Positions 46,567 through 56,947 of a stretch of DNA of 64,000 nt are shown piece by piece. Numbering within the stretch: position 1 is the first letter of the stretch; each line of letters starts with the position of its first letter. The DNA comes from Colwellia psychrerythraea (GTDB lineage Bacteria > Pseudomonadota > Gammaproteobacteria > Enterobacterales > Alteromonadaceae): positions 147,177 to 211,176 of the forward strand of contig MAAF01000056.1 in the NCBI GenBank assembly GCA_002163005.1. The letters are read 5' to 3'. The notes beneath the pieces were generated by a model. The model ran no database searches and was not told the DNA's origin. It worked only from the letters and a program-made list of their open reading frames with translations. The position numbers and the translations under genes are program-made.

Positions 46567-49098
46567 TTACTCTTTTATATGACGCTTCATTTTATTGGTT
46601 GCCTTCGCGTTGACAGGATCGTCTGGCCAATAGTGCCTAGGATAGCGGCTTTTCATGTCTTTTTGCACTGCTTGATAACTACCAGACCAAAATTTAACTA
46701 AATCTTGTGTTACTTGAATGGGCCGTTGCGCTGGTGAAAGTAACTCTAACAGTAAAGGTACCCCTTGATTTTGTTCACTTATGCCCGCTATAACGCCAAC
46801 ATTGGGTGTAATTGTTAGACCATATAACTCTTGCATAGGCAATGAAACTTTTGGGGATTCACCTTGAGAGTAGCTAATAGGACAATTTCTTCCTGTTGGT
46901 CCAACATAAACAGTGGGTGCAGCTTGGCTTAATATTTTTTGTTCTCGATAACTAAGTAAAGATAATAACATTTGTGATAAGTCGAGTTTATCGAGCTGCG
47001 CTTTAGTTTTTATGTTTCCAATAAATGGAGCAAACCAGGTTGTTAATTTGGCCAATAGCAGATCATCATCGATAACCGCTAAACCATATTCCGGGAAGTA
47101 CTTATTCAACCACTGCCAACGAGCCTTGAGCGCTAAATCTTTGGCCTGCCAAGATAAAAATCCCAGCCCTTTTTTCATCACCAAACCACACCACATAGCA
47201 CTAATTGTTTCAGCTGTTACGTCTTGTTTTAATGGCTGTTCTGATAAGACTATTGCACCTAATAAGGTTTGTCTTTTAGCGATTATTCTACCGCTTTTAT
47301 TATCAAAATTTGCTATATCTTGCTGTTTTATCTGTGCAGAAAAAATATCTGTAATTTCTTCCAAGCTGATCTGACTAGCTAACCTTACATTTAACTGGCT
47401 ACCCAATTGACTCGTTTGAGCAATAACAATAAAGTCTTCACCTGCTAAAGCATCTTGTTCATGCACTGAGACTCCTTTGCCATTAACGCAAATAAATTCA
47501 CCATGATTTACCCGGGTTTTAGCAACACGTTCAGGGTAAGCGTAAGCGAGCAGTAAACCTGTTTTTGCTAAATCCAGTGAGTGTACGCTAAAGCGCAATT
47601 GTACATTTTGAGCAAGACGACTTGCTTGCTGTAAAATCCGTTCTAATAGTGGGTTTTTATTACTCTTATGCTGAAGAAGTAATTGCAATCGGTGTATTAG
47701 ATCACAGTCATACCTCGCCTGTTCCCCCTTTAAAACATCACGTTCTTCGAGTAAAGCGGCGATTAAACAAGCCAATAGTGTGGTATTCTGCCCTTGGGTT
47801 TGTGCCATTAAAATCATATGAGCAAAGCGTGGGTGACAAGGTAAATTAGACGCTTTTTCACCGTGCTTGGTTAGTAGATATTTATCATCAACAATGTTTA
47901 GGCTGTGTAATTCTTGCCATGCTTGTTGTTCCTTAGCTTTGCTAGGCATTTCCAATAACGGTAACTCTGCTAAAGCACAGACTCCCCATCGAGCAGCTTC
48001 AATAAGCGTAGGTAATAAATCAGCTTGTTGAATATCATTAACACTGTGTAGCGGTCTACGCTCAAAATCATCCTTGCCATATAAGCGAATACACTGTCCT
48101 GGCATTAATCGCCCTGCTCGCCCCGCTCTTTGTACGGCTGAAGCTTTTGATATTTGCTTTTGCATTAGTTTATTCATCAAACTAGCACTATCAAAAACAG
48201 CAACTTTTTCGAGCCCACAATCAATAACTAGATCAATGCCGTCAATAGTCAGTGAAGTCTCAGCAATATTTGTGGCTAAAACAATTTTACGCAAACCATT
48301 GCTACAAGGTGCTATAGCCTGCTGTTGTTCCTTTAAACTTAACTCGCCGAATAAAGGACAAATCTTGACACTTTGAGTTTGTTGAACCATTAGACGCTCA
48401 AGTAAAAAACGAATATCTGCTACACCCGGTAAAAAAACTAAGATTGATCCCTTATGGTTAAACATTTTATCTTTGATAACCGCCAACGCATGTTCACGCC
48501 AACGTTGATGACCTCTGGGCGCTTGATAGCTCACCTCGATAGGATAACTTCGCCCTTCACTGCTCAATAAGTGTGCATCTGGCAATGCTTGGCTTAAATA
48601 CTCAATGTCTAATGTTGCCGACATTAGTAATATTTTTAAGTCCTCTCGTAATTCTGTTTGTACTTCACGGGTCAGCGCAAATGCTAAATCGCCCTGTAAA
48701 CTTCGTTCATGAAATTCATCAAAAACAACTAATGCGGTATCTAATAGCTCTGCATCTTTTTGAATAATCTGCGTTAATATCCCTTCAGTAATGACTTCAA
48801 GACGTGTAGTTGCTGACGTTTTACTGTCATTACGTAATCGATAACCAACAGTTTCACCTACCTTCTCACCCAGTTGTTCAGCTAAAAATGTTGCTATATT
48901 TTTAACGGCCAAACGCCTAGGTTGCAGTAAATATATTTTCTTATTAGCTAAACTTGGCAAGGTTAATAGCCATAAAGGTAAACACGTCGATTTACCCGCT
49001 CCAGGAGGAGCCGATAAAATGAGGGTATTATGCTCATCAAGGCTTAGGCAAAATTGTTGCTTAATTGCTTCTATGGGGAGAGAAGTAGTTACGGTCAT
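46567..49098 (-). CDS. hrpB: ATP-dependent RNA helicase HrpB
   Basis: A DEAH-family helicase of 843 residues. Motif I is APPGAGKSTCLPLWL, motif II is DEFHERSLQGDLA, motif III is LMSATLD, and motif VI is QRAGRAGRLMPGQC. A large HrpB-specific C-terminal domain follows. The cellular role of HrpB is still poorly defined. It is upstream of mrcB on the same strand. Confidence 0.96.
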   Translation of the reverse strand: MTVTTSLPIEAIKQQFCLSLDEHNTLILSAPPGAGKSTCLPLWLLTLPSLANKKIYLLQPRRLAVKNIATFLAEQLGEKVGETVGYRLRNDSKTSATTRLEVITEGILTQIIQKDAELLDTALVVFDEFHERSLQGDLAFALTREVQTELREDLKILLMSATLDIEYLSQALPDAHLLSSEGRSYPIEVSYQAPRGHQRWREHALAVIKDKMFNHKGSILVFLPGVADIRFLLERLMVQQTQSVKICPLFGELSLKEQQQAIAPCSNGLRKIVLATNIAETSLTIDGIDLVIDCGLEKVAVFDSASLMNKLMQKQISKASAVQRAGRAGRLMPGQCIRLYGKDDFERRPLHSVNDIQQADLLPTLIEAARWGVCALAELPLLEMPSKAKEQQAWQELHSLNIVDDKYLLTKHGEKASNLPCHPRFAHMILMAQTQGQNTTLLACLIAALLEERDVLKGEQARYDCDLIHRLQLLLQHKSNKNPLLERILQQASRLAQNVQLRFSVHSLDLAKTGLLLAYAYPERVAKTRVNHGEFICVNGKGVSVHEQDALAGEDFIVIAQTSQLGSQLNVRLASQISLEEITDIFSAQIKQQDIANFDNKSGRIIAKRQTLLGAIVLSEQPLKQDVTAETISAMWCGLVMKKGLGFLSWQAKDLALKARWQWLNKYFPEYGLAVIDDDLLLAKLTTWFAPFIGNIKTKAQLDKLDLSQMLLSLLSYREQKILSQAAPTVYVGPTGRNCPISYSQGESPKVSLPMQELYGLTITPNVGVIAGISEQNQGVPLLLELLSPAQRPIQVTQDLVKFWSGSYQAVQKDMKSRYPRHYWPDDPVNAKATNKMKRHIKE

Positions 49099-49858
49099 CG
49101 ATAAAATAAATTTATTATAAACATGGCTATTATCATAACAATTATTAGTTGTCGGGCATATTACAAATAGACTAATACCAAGTTGATTAAGTTCTTTCCC
49201 ACTCAGCGAGAATTAAAAGGCTTATAGGCAAGGCATTGATTGTAGATAATGGTTATTCCCTTATCAAAATCAATAACGTCGTATATAGGCCTTTTAAACT
49301 CGCCCTTAGGAGCTCATTGGTAAACTGATAACATCAAAAAATTAATGAAATATAGAATAACTATCTTTAACAAATTTTATTTGTTCTAAGCTCACCAATG
49401 TAGCTCTGAGTAGGGAAGAAATTTAATCAAATTGGTATAATCTACTCACCCTTATCAAATGGTCCAAACAATTAACATCTTCGTTGTGTTCAATCTCAAT
49501 AGCCATTTCTGACTCAATTACACCGCTTGATTAATGAATTAATCAAGCGCCCTATTTTTGTGCAATAAAATAAGAAGATATAAATTATAAAAAGTGGCAG
49601 TGCACGCAAAAAAATTTGTCATAAAATTAGACCATGATTTTGAGGAACATCTCGGCTGGAAAGAAGATAAATAACTGTAAAAACATAGACTACCCCTTCA
49701 ACTAAAAAAAATCACTTAGATGCTAAAAAAAATCAAGGGTAAAACTTGCAAAAAAAAATATATATGCTTACTTGGAAAATTAATTAAAGGCTGCTATTAC
49801 TAAACGTTCCCCCTTTACTTAATCAGAGATAATCAGAGACAATCGGAGAGGAACTAAC
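49099..49858. other. Intergenic region with a 264-bp repeat element
   Basis: 760 bases without a gene. The element at 49175-49438 fills a third of it; the rest is AT-rich and holds the promoters of hrpB (minus) and the 49859 gene (plus). Confidence 0.55.
49175..49438. repeat. 264-bp palindromic element, copy B
   Basis: The ends are ATACCAAGTTGATTAA and its near-complement (TTAATCAAATTGGTAT). The core, including GCGAGAATTAAAAGGC and the GATAATGGTTATTCCC stretch, is nearly identical to the element at 53541-53804. No coding capacity. Within the core, GCGAG...CTCGC and further paired segments can form two hairpins. Confidence 0.8.
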
Positions 49859-50290
49859 ATGCAACATTCGACACATGGAAGTTATGTCATTGAACAAAAA
49901 AGTAATATTTTATTGGTTGATGTACAAGAACCATTTAATGATGTGACTGCGGAAAAATACCACCAAGATATAAAGCAGCTAACAGAAAAAATGACTGATG
50001 ACCCCTGGGGATCATTAATTACCTTTCGTGGCAGTAGTGTTTTTACCCCTGATGCCGAACAGCAATTGAGAGAGACAACGCAATATCGACAAGAAAGAGG
50101 CATGATCGCTATTGCTGTTGTTATTTTAAATAGCGCCTATGCCGATATGCAACAAATGCAATTACAGCGTATTTACCACGACTGCCAAATAGAATTCCAT
50201 GTTTTTAGTGATAGCGAAATTGCTAGCGACTGGCTCAATGGCTTTATTGAGCAAGCAAGTTTATTGAAAAATAAACAACGAAAGGCTTAA
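49859..50290 (+). CDS. Uncharacterised small cytoplasmic protein
   Basis: I do not recognise this 143-residue soluble protein. It shows alternating hydrophobic strands and helices (NILLVDVQEPFNDVTAEKY, WGSLITFRGSSVFTPDAEQ, MIAIAVVILNSAYADMQ), a pattern recalling STAS/SpoIIAA-like folds. It has a GGAG ribosome-binding site ten bases upstream and is 75 bases before sfsA. It may belong to the sfsA operon. Confidence 0.75.
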   Translation: MQHSTHGSYVIEQKSNILLVDVQEPFNDVTAEKYHQDIKQLTEKMTDDPWGSLITFRGSSVFTPDAEQQLRETTQYRQERGMIAIAVVILNSAYADMQQMQLQRIYHDCQIEFHVFSDSEIASDWLNGFIEQASLLKNKQRKA

Positions 50291-50365
50291 CTGGTTAATT
50301 AAAATGACAATACCAACAAAAAACTACATTATAATGAGCTACTCACTTAATTAGCTCATTTTAAT

Positions 50366-51079
50366 ATGATACTTCAAGTACAACCCGCCAAATTAATTAA
50401 ACGTTATAAACGCTTTCTAGCTGATATTGAACTTAACTCTAGTGAGGAAACAACCATACATTGCGCTAACACGGGCGCAATGAAAGGTTGTGCTGAGCCT
50501 AATGATACCGTTTGGTTCAGCACATCAACCAACTCTAAGCGAAAATATCCATTTAGCTGGGAGATCACCCAAAGTCAAGATGATCACTTTATTTGCGTAA
50601 ACACCTTGCGCGCTAACCAACTAGTAGAAGAGGCATTAAACCAAGGCTTGGTCAAGGAACTATCAGGCTTCGATGAATTAAAGCGAGAAGTAAAATACGG
50701 TAATGAAAACAGCAGAATTGATTTTTTAGCCACTTATAAACATGCCCCAAACACATACATTGAGGTCAAATCAGTCACTTTATTAGAGAGTGGTCACGGT
50801 TATTTCCCTGATGCGGTTACCACACGTGGACAAAAACACTTACGTGAATTAATGGACATGGTCGCACAAGGACATAGGGCTGTTTTATTATTTGCCGTTT
50901 TACATAGTGGTATTAGTGCTATTTCTGCCGCTAGCCATATTGACCCAACCTATGCAAAATTACTCAAAGAAGCCCGTCTAGCCGGTGTTGAGATAATTGC
51001 CTATAAAGCCGGTTTTTCACTAAAACTCGGAGAACTCAATTTTAAGTTAGTAGAAAAAATTCCCTTTATTGAACGATAA
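50366..51079 (+). CDS. sfsA: SfsA family protein
   Basis: A 237-residue protein with the SfsA features [40 protein letters not shown] and GAR-like [13 protein letters not shown]. SfsA has a nuclease-like fold and was linked to sugar fermentation in E. coli; its function remains unclear. It heads the conserved sfsA-dksA-gluQ cluster. Confidence 0.95.
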   Translation: MILQVQPAKLIKRYKRFLADIELNSSEETTIHCANTGAMKGCAEPNDTVWFSTSTNSKRKYPFSWEITQSQDDHFICVNTLRANQLVEEALNQGLVKELSGFDELKREVKYGNENSRIDFLATYKHAPNTYIEVKSVTLLESGHGYFPDAVTTRGQKHLRELMDMVAQGHRAVLLFAVLHSGISAISAASHIDPTYAKLLKEARLAGVEIIAYKAGFSLKLGELNFKLVEKIPFIER

Positions 51080-51352
51080 AGATTGACTAGCCCTAGTAAA
51101 ACTTGCTAAAAAAGCTTGCTCAAAATTTTTAAATAACAGTATGAAAAATAATAATTTCATTAACTTATTGATAATACTAAATAAAATATTTATTTTAGCT
51201 AATTAGTTGATTTTTATCATGAGCGACACAATATAGTCCTGATTCATCGGGTCATATATAACATATTGGCACTTACAACAAAGGCATCATATTACGTAAA
51301 ACGTGATATATTAGTAAATTGCCTTGGTCTATGTAGCATTGGGAGAATAAGC

Positions 51353-51799
51353 ATGCCAACAAATAAACACAAGCCACTAGGTATCCTTGCCTTAGCAGGC
51401 GTTGCGCCGTATCAAGAAAAAGCTGGCGAAGAGTACATGGAAGAGCCTCAGCAAGAGCATTTTAAGAAAATTTTAGATGCTTGGCGCTTACAGTTACGTG
51501 AAGAAGTTGATCGTACCGTAACGCATATGCAAGACGAAGCAGCAAACTTTCCAGATCCTGTGGATAGAGCGGCTCAAGAAGAAGAGTTTAGTCTTGAATT
51601 ACGTACGCGAGACCGTGAACGTAAACTGATCAAGAAAATTGAAAAAACCTTACAGTTAATTGAAGATGACGATTTTGGTTTTTGTAAGTCTTGTGGTATA
51701 GAAATTGGTATTCGTCGTTTAGAAGCCCGTCCTACTGCCGATCTTTGTATTGAATGTAAAACGTTAGCTGAAATTAAAGAACGTCAAATGGCTGGTTAA
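51353..51799 (+). CDS. dksA: RNA polymerase-binding transcription factor DksA
   Basis: A stringent-response cofactor that binds the RNA polymerase secondary channel with ppGpp. It has a coiled coil ([20 protein letters not shown]), the tip DE(A)-type residues near [15 protein letters not shown], and a four-cysteine zinc finger ([20 protein letters not shown]). ATG 51353 with GGGAG upstream gives 148 residues, close to E. coli; the in-frame extension to 51266 is not needed. Confidence 0.97.
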   Translation: MPTNKHKPLGILALAGVAPYQEKAGEEYMEEPQQEHFKKILDAWRLQLREEVDRTVTHMQDEAANFPDPVDRAAQEEEFSLELRTRDRERKLIKKIEKTLQLIEDDDFGFCKSCGIEIGIRRLEARPTADLCIECKTLAEIKERQMAG

Positions 51800-51831
51800 T
51801 TGTTAGCTAGCGTTAACTAGACATAGTTCAC

Positions 51832-52779
51832 ATGCAAAACTTGCATATCAAGCGACCACTAAAGCCTAAGCAGGCTTATCAATATCGTGGTCGCTTTGCT
51901 CCATCCCCTTCCGGTTTACTTCATTTTGGTTCTCTTATCGCTGCTTTAGCGAGTTTTCTTGATGCAAAAGCGTTTGTTAATGACCACGGCGAGCAAGGAA
52001 AATGGTTAATTCGCATTGAAGATATTGATCGACCTCGTGAGCAAAAAGGCGCCAGCTCGGCAATATTAACGACACTTGAAGCTTTTGGGCTACACTGGGA
52101 TGAAACAGCGCTTTATCAAAGTACACAATCTCAATACTACCGTGACATTTTATCCAATCTAGCACAACAAAAGTTAAGCTATTATTGTCAATGTACTCGC
52201 TCCCAAATCAAGGCTATCGGCGGCATATATCAAGGCCATTGCCGCACAGCTAATTATAAATCACAAGGCAGCGCCACAAGACTGGTTAACCAATACGGCT
52301 TGTATCAATTTAATGATATATTTCAAGATGATGTAGTTTGTAATAAAGCATTAGCTAATGAAGACTTTATCATTCATCGTAAAGATGGTTTATTTGCTTA
52401 CCAGCTTGCCGTCGTCGCTGATGATATTGCACAAAGCATTACCCATGTTGTCAGGGGCTGTGACTTACTAGAACCCACAGCTAGACAGTTGACTCTTTTT
52501 AAAACATTAAACAATAGCTTTTTAAAATGTACAACGCCACGATACGGCCATATTCCTTTAGCAATAACGAGTGAGGGTTATAAGCTTAGTAAACAAAATA
52601 AAGCGCCCGCAATTAATAATGCTAACCCACAACCTGCGTTAATTGCTGCACTAACATTTTTAGGCCAAGCACCTATACCTGAGTTAGCGGGTGCTAGCGT
52701 TGAAGAAATCATTCAATGGGCTATAAATCATTGGCAAAGACACCGCGTGCCTAAAGCTTTTGAGATAAACATTGATTAA
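51832..52779 (+). CDS. gluQ: Glutamyl-Q tRNA(Asp) synthetase
   Basis: A truncated glutamyl-tRNA synthetase paralogue that attaches glutamate to queuosine in tRNA-Asp. It has the class I signature FAPSPSGLLHFGS (HIGH variant), the four-cysteine-like region CQCTRSQIKAIGG...HCRTAN and the KMSKS variant KLSKQNKA. It lacks the anticodon-binding domain, as expected. It follows dksA by 32 bases. Confidence 0.95.
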   Translation: MQNLHIKRPLKPKQAYQYRGRFAPSPSGLLHFGSLIAALASFLDAKAFVNDHGEQGKWLIRIEDIDRPREQKGASSAILTTLEAFGLHWDETALYQSTQSQYYRDILSNLAQQKLSYYCQCTRSQIKAIGGIYQGHCRTANYKSQGSATRLVNQYGLYQFNDIFQDDVVCNKALANEDFIIHRKDGLFAYQLAVVADDIAQSITHVVRGCDLLEPTARQLTLFKTLNNSFLKCTTPRYGHIPLAITSEGYKLSKQNKAPAINNANPQPALIAALTFLGQAPIPELAGASVEEIIQWAINHWQRHRVPKAFEINID

Positions 52780-52843
52780 ACTGATAAAAAATAGTTTTTG
52801 AAGCTGTACTCATTTAAAAATATCGGCCTATAAAGGAAATATT

Positions 52844-53536
52844 ATGTCTACCAATACACACAATACTATCGTAATCACCGGCGCCAATCGTGGCATCGGA
52901 TATGCCATGGCTAAAATCTGCCAACAACGTGGTGATACCGTTTATGCTCTTTGTCGCCAAAGCTCTAAGGATTTAGATGCGCTTGGTGTCAACGTTGTGG
53001 AGCAAATAGAAGTTGCTACCCAAGCAGGCATCGATAAAGCAGTATCAGCCCTTAGCGGTATCAGTATTGATTTATTGATTAACAATGCCGGTATTTTACG
53101 CGATGAACAGCTGAGTGATTTAAACAAAGACACTATTATTGAGCAGTTTAATGTTAATGCACTTGCGCCATTATGTTTGAGCCACGCTTTATTGGCGAAC
53201 TTATCTTCGGGAAGCAAAATTGCCTTAATTACTTCTAGAATGGGCTCTGTCACTGATAATACTTCAGGAGGAAGATATGGTTACCGCATGTCAAAAGCAG
53301 CGCTTAATATCGCAGCAGTATCATTAGCAAGAGATCTCAGTGATGAAAACATTGCCGTCGGTATTTATCATCCTGGTTATGTGCAAACCGAGATGGTAAA
53401 TAGCAATGGCATATTAACTAATGGTGACATCAGCGCCAACGTAGCGGCAGACCGCCTAATCGCTTTAATGGATAACTTAACCATGTCAGATTCAGGCGTG
53501 TTTAAGCACTCAAATGGTGAAACATTACCCTGGTAA
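52844..53536 (+). CDS. Short-chain dehydrogenase/reductase
   Basis: A 230-residue classical SDR. It has the NAD(P) motif TGANRGIGYAMAK, the NNAG segment (INNAGIL), a serine in ITSRMGS, and the catalytic YRMSKAALN. The substrate is unknown. It stands between gluQ and pcnB, where most gammaproteobacteria have no gene, and is followed by a 264-bp repeat. Confidence 0.88.
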   Translation: MSTNTHNTIVITGANRGIGYAMAKICQQRGDTVYALCRQSSKDLDALGVNVVEQIEVATQAGIDKAVSALSGISIDLLINNAGILRDEQLSDLNKDTIIEQFNVNALAPLCLSHALLANLSSGSKIALITSRMGSVTDNTSGGRYGYRMSKAALNIAAVSLARDLSDENIAVGIYHPGYVQTEMVNSNGILTNGDISANVAADRLIALMDNLTMSDSGVFKHSNGETLPW

Positions 53537-53971
53537 CTTTATACCAATCCGTATAAGAAAGTGATCACTTAGCGAGAATTTAAAGGCTTAGAGGCAAGGC
53601 TTTGATTGTAGATAATGGTTATTCCCTTATCAAAATCAATAACGCGGCATATAAGCCTTTAAAACTCGCCCTAGGGAAAGCATGAGACACCATGATAACT
53701 TTACAAAATGAATAAAATATAGAATAACTATATCTGACTCATTTTGCTTGTTCTAATGTCGTCCATACCTTTCTAAGTGAGCACTTCTTTATACGGAATG
53801 GTATTAGTTTAAATAAGTCAGTTTAAGAAAGAAAAATGAGCTTTGCATCTCAGGCTTGTTTTTCTATCCTTTTTTCGCTGCTTTTTCATGCTATTTACCA
53901 CGACTGTTATTCTCTTTTGCCCTCCACTGTTATATCATTGCGCCACTATTTTATGTCTGTATTAAAGGCCT
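53537..53971. other. Intergenic region with 264-bp repeat, before pcnB
   Basis: The repeat 53541-53804 begins four bases after the SDR stop. The rest is pyrimidine-rich on the plus strand and contains the pcnB promoter and an AAAGG ribosome-binding site at 53964-53968. Confidence 0.55.
53541..53804. repeat. 264-bp palindromic element, copy A
   Basis: The terminal inverted repeats ATACCAATCCGTATAAG and (complement of the right end) ATACCATTCCGTATAAAG extend about 32 bp through GTG..CACTTAG. The core matches copy B at 49175-49438 and both are exactly 264 bp. There is no reading frame of note. Confidence 0.8.
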
Positions 53972-55447
53972 GTGACTATCAAAAGCGTTATTAATTTATG
54001 CAAAAGAGTTTTCTCCAAAAAAATGAGTAAAACTATCGCCAAAACGACCCCTAAAAAGGACGCTAAGAAAAGCGCCCGTAGCAACACTAATGTTACAACT
54101 GCATCCTTTGATAACCCATTGATATTCTCACGAGATCAGCATCCCGTTTCACGTAAATTACTTAGTCCGAATGCACTTAAAGTATTATATCGTTTAAATA
54201 AAGGGGGTTTTGATGCCTACCTTGTTGGTGGCGGCGTTCGTGATATTTTATTAGGTTTTAAACCTAAAGATTTTGATATTGCAACCAATGCGACTCCTGA
54301 TGAGATTAAAGAACTATTTAGAAACTGCCGCTTAATCGGTCGACGCTTTCGTCTAGCACACATTGTTTTTGGTCGAGAAATCATTGAGGTTGCAACCTTT
54401 AGAGGCCATCACGACAATGCTTCTGAACAAGAGAAAAGCTGTAAGAAAACCTCTAAGCAAAGCGAAGATGGCATGTTATTGCGTGACAACATATACGGCA
54501 GTATCGACGAAGATGCTGAACGCAGAGACTTTAGCATTAATGCACTATATTACTCAGCTAAAGACTTTAAAGTTTATGATTTTGCTAATGGCGTTCAGGA
54601 TGTAAACGACAAAGTAATTCGCTTAATTGGCGATCCTGAAACTCGTTACCGAGAAGATCCCGTGCGTATGTTAAGAGCAATCCGCTTTGCCACAAAACTT
54701 GATATGCAAATAAGTGATGAGACTAAAGCGCCGATTAAAGAGCTATCTTCATTAATGGCCAATATCCCTGCAGCTCGTTTATTTGAAGAATTCTTAAAAA
54801 TGTTCATTGCCGGTAAAGCTGTCGCAAACTTTGAACAATTGCGTAGTTATAACCTTTTTGGTTATTTTTTCCCTGCTGTTGAACAAGCGCTTAATGATGA
54901 GTCAGACCAACAACGTTTTTTACTCGACTTCATTATGTTGGCGATGGAAAATACTGACAAAAGAATAAATAATGATCAACGAGTAACACCGGCATTTTTA
55001 TTTGCTGCTATGCTTTGGTATCCATTACAAAAGCATATTCAACAAATTAAAGTCACTACTCAATTGACCCCACAAGATGTATTCTTTGCTGCTCTAAACG
55101 AAATCATGCCAGAACAACAACGCAGTATTGCAATTCCTAAACGTTTCCAAGCTGTCATTAAAGATATTTGGATCTTGCAAGATAAGCTAGGTCGCCGCGA
55201 AGGAAAGCGAGCATTTAAAACGTTAGAGCACCCTAAGTTTAGAGCGGGTTATGATTTCTTGTTATTGCGCGCACAGATAGAAGATACTGATGAGCTTAAA
55301 GAATTAGCACATTGGTGGACAGATTTTCAAGAAGTATCAAACGAAGCCCGTATTCAAATGATCAAAGGCGTAAAGTTGCCACAAGGATCAAAGCGTCGTC
55401 CAGCAAAGAAACGCCGTAAGCCTGCAGTAAAACCAGCTGAATCGTAA
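53972..55447 (+). CDS. pcnB: Poly(A) polymerase I
   Basis: Adds poly(A) tails that promote RNA decay. It has the nucleotidyltransferase motifs LVGGGVRDILLGFKPKDFDI and LVGRRF-like LIGRRFRLAHIVFG, the RRDFSINALYY region and a Lys/Arg-rich tail (RRPAKKRRKPA). The 5' end has no well-placed ATG. GTG 53972 is only three bases from AAAGG, whereas ATC 53978 is nine bases away. E. coli pcnB starts at a rare AUU codon, so a non-AUG start is plausible. The N-terminus (VINLCKRVFSKK) aligns with that of E. coli. Confidence 0.93.
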   Translation: MTIKSVINLCKRVFSKKMSKTIAKTTPKKDAKKSARSNTNVTTASFDNPLIFSRDQHPVSRKLLSPNALKVLYRLNKGGFDAYLVGGGVRDILLGFKPKDFDIATNATPDEIKELFRNCRLIGRRFRLAHIVFGREIIEVATFRGHHDNASEQEKSCKKTSKQSEDGMLLRDNIYGSIDEDAERRDFSINALYYSAKDFKVYDFANGVQDVNDKVIRLIGDPETRYREDPVRMLRAIRFATKLDMQISDETKAPIKELSSLMANIPAARLFEEFLKMFIAGKAVANFEQLRSYNLFGYFFPAVEQALNDESDQQRFLLDFIMLAMENTDKRINNDQRVTPAFLFAAMLWYPLQKHIQQIKVTTQLTPQDVFFAALNEIMPEQQRSIAIPKRFQAVIKDIWILQDKLGRREGKRAFKTLEHPKFRAGYDFLLLRAQIEDTDELKELAHWWTDFQEVSNEARIQMIKGVKLPQGSKRRPAKKRRKPAVKPAES

Positions 55448-55457
55448 TGGCAAACTA

Positions 55458-55958
55458 ATGCAAAAAAAAGTAACAGCATACATTGGTTTAGGTAGCAACT
55501 TATCAGACCCAAGGGTACAGGTAATTAATGCCGCTAAAGAATTAGGTAATATATCAGCAAGTAATGTTATTGCATTATCAGCATTGTACTTGAGCAAGCC
55601 TATGGGCCCTCAAGATCAAGATGATTACATCAACGCGGTAGTTGCTTTAGAGACTAGTTTATCTGCGCTTGAATTATTAGATGCTTTACAAGGCATAGAG
55701 AATTCAGCTGGCCGTGTACGAAAAGATAACCGTTGGGGTGCACGAATTCTTGATTGTGATATTTTACTGTATGGTAATGAATCCATAGAAAATGAACGCT
55801 TAACTGTTCCTCACTATGGTATGAAGGTGCGAGAGTTTGTTTTACTTCCGCTAGCAGAGATTGCCCCTTCTTTACATTTACCAGACGGTAGCCTAGTTAG
55901 CTTACTTGCTAGTAAAATCAGCAGCAATGGCATAGTCAAATTATCATTATCAACATAA
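55458..55958 (+). CDS. folK: HPPK, 2-amino-4-hydroxy-6-hydroxymethyldihydropteridine pyrophosphokinase
   Basis: Folate biosynthesis, 166 residues. It has AYIGLGSNLSDP at the start, ALETSLSALELLDALQGIE, and the signature RWGARILDCDILLYG. It lies ten bases after pcnB, as in E. coli. Confidence 0.96.
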   Translation: MQKKVTAYIGLGSNLSDPRVQVINAAKELGNISASNVIALSALYLSKPMGPQDQDDYINAVVALETSLSALELLDALQGIENSAGRVRKDNRWGARILDCDILLYGNESIENERLTVPHYGMKVREFVLLPLAEIAPSLHLPDGSLVSLLASKISSNGIVKLSLST

Positions 55959-56042
55959 TAAATATTAAAAACGATTAACCTTAACAGTATACTTATTTAA
56001 CGCTAACTGCTTAATAAGCTAATTAACCTATTCGGAAAAGTC

Positions 56043-56837
56043 ATGGCTAAAATCACTACTGCAAGCTTGCTTAACATGAAACAACAAGGCGAAAAAATAT
56101 CAACTATTACTGCCTATGATGCCAGCTTTGCAAAACTATTTGATCAAGCAGGCATACACGCCATACTTATTGGCGACTCTTTAGGTATGGTATTACAAGG
56201 GCAAGACAGCACATTACCTGTGACAATCGAAGATATGGCTTATCATACACGCTGCGTAAAGCGTGGCGTTGAAGAAAGTCTTATTATCGCCGATATGCCT
56301 TTTATGAGCTATGCCAGCCAAGAGCAAGCTTTAGCCAATGCGGCCCTGTTAATGCAAGCAGGCGCTAGCATGGTAAAAATAGAAGGTGGCGCTTGGCTTA
56401 ATGGCACCATTTCTGCTCTTGTTGAACGTGGTGTCCCAGTTTGTGCTCATTTAGGTTTAACGCCGCAATCAGTCAATATATTGGGTGGTTTTAAAGTACA
56501 AGGTCGTGATGATGATAAAGCCCAACAAATGATCGCTGATGCAAAAGCACTTGAAGCAGCTGGCGCTCAATTATTGGTACTTGAATGTATTCCAGCAACT
56601 TTAGGTGAAGCCATCACTCAAGCGCTGACTATTCCAACGATTGGTATAGGCGCAGGTAAAGATACAGATGGACAAATTTTGGTTATGCACGATGCTTTAG
56701 GTATTGCGTGTAATTACATGCCTAAGTTTTCACGCAACTTCTTAAAAGATACTGGTGATATTAAAAAAGCCGTTGAGCTTTATATCAGTGAAGTAAGTGA
56801 AGGTAACTTCCCGGGTGATGAACATATATTCAAGTAA
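56043..56837 (+). CDS. panB: Ketopantoate hydroxymethyltransferase
   Basis: First step of pantothenate synthesis, 264 residues. It has [40 protein letters not shown] and [20 protein letters not shown]. It is followed by panC after about 110 bases. Confidence 0.97.
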   Translation: MAKITTASLLNMKQQGEKISTITAYDASFAKLFDQAGIHAILIGDSLGMVLQGQDSTLPVTIEDMAYHTRCVKRGVEESLIIADMPFMSYASQEQALANAALLMQAGASMVKIEGGAWLNGTISALVERGVPVCAHLGLTPQSVNILGGFKVQGRDDDKAQQMIADAKALEAAGAQLLVLECIPATLGEAITQALTIPTIGIGAGKDTDGQILVMHDALGIACNYMPKFSRNFLKDTGDIKKAVELYISEVSEGNFPGDEHIFK

Positions 56838-56947
56838 TTACTACAAGCAAATGAATTTAGCTCTTCTCAGCAAAAATTCAAAATATAGCTCTATTAATAA
56901 GATACTAACAATAAAATATTTATAAGAAATAACGGCAAGATAAATTT

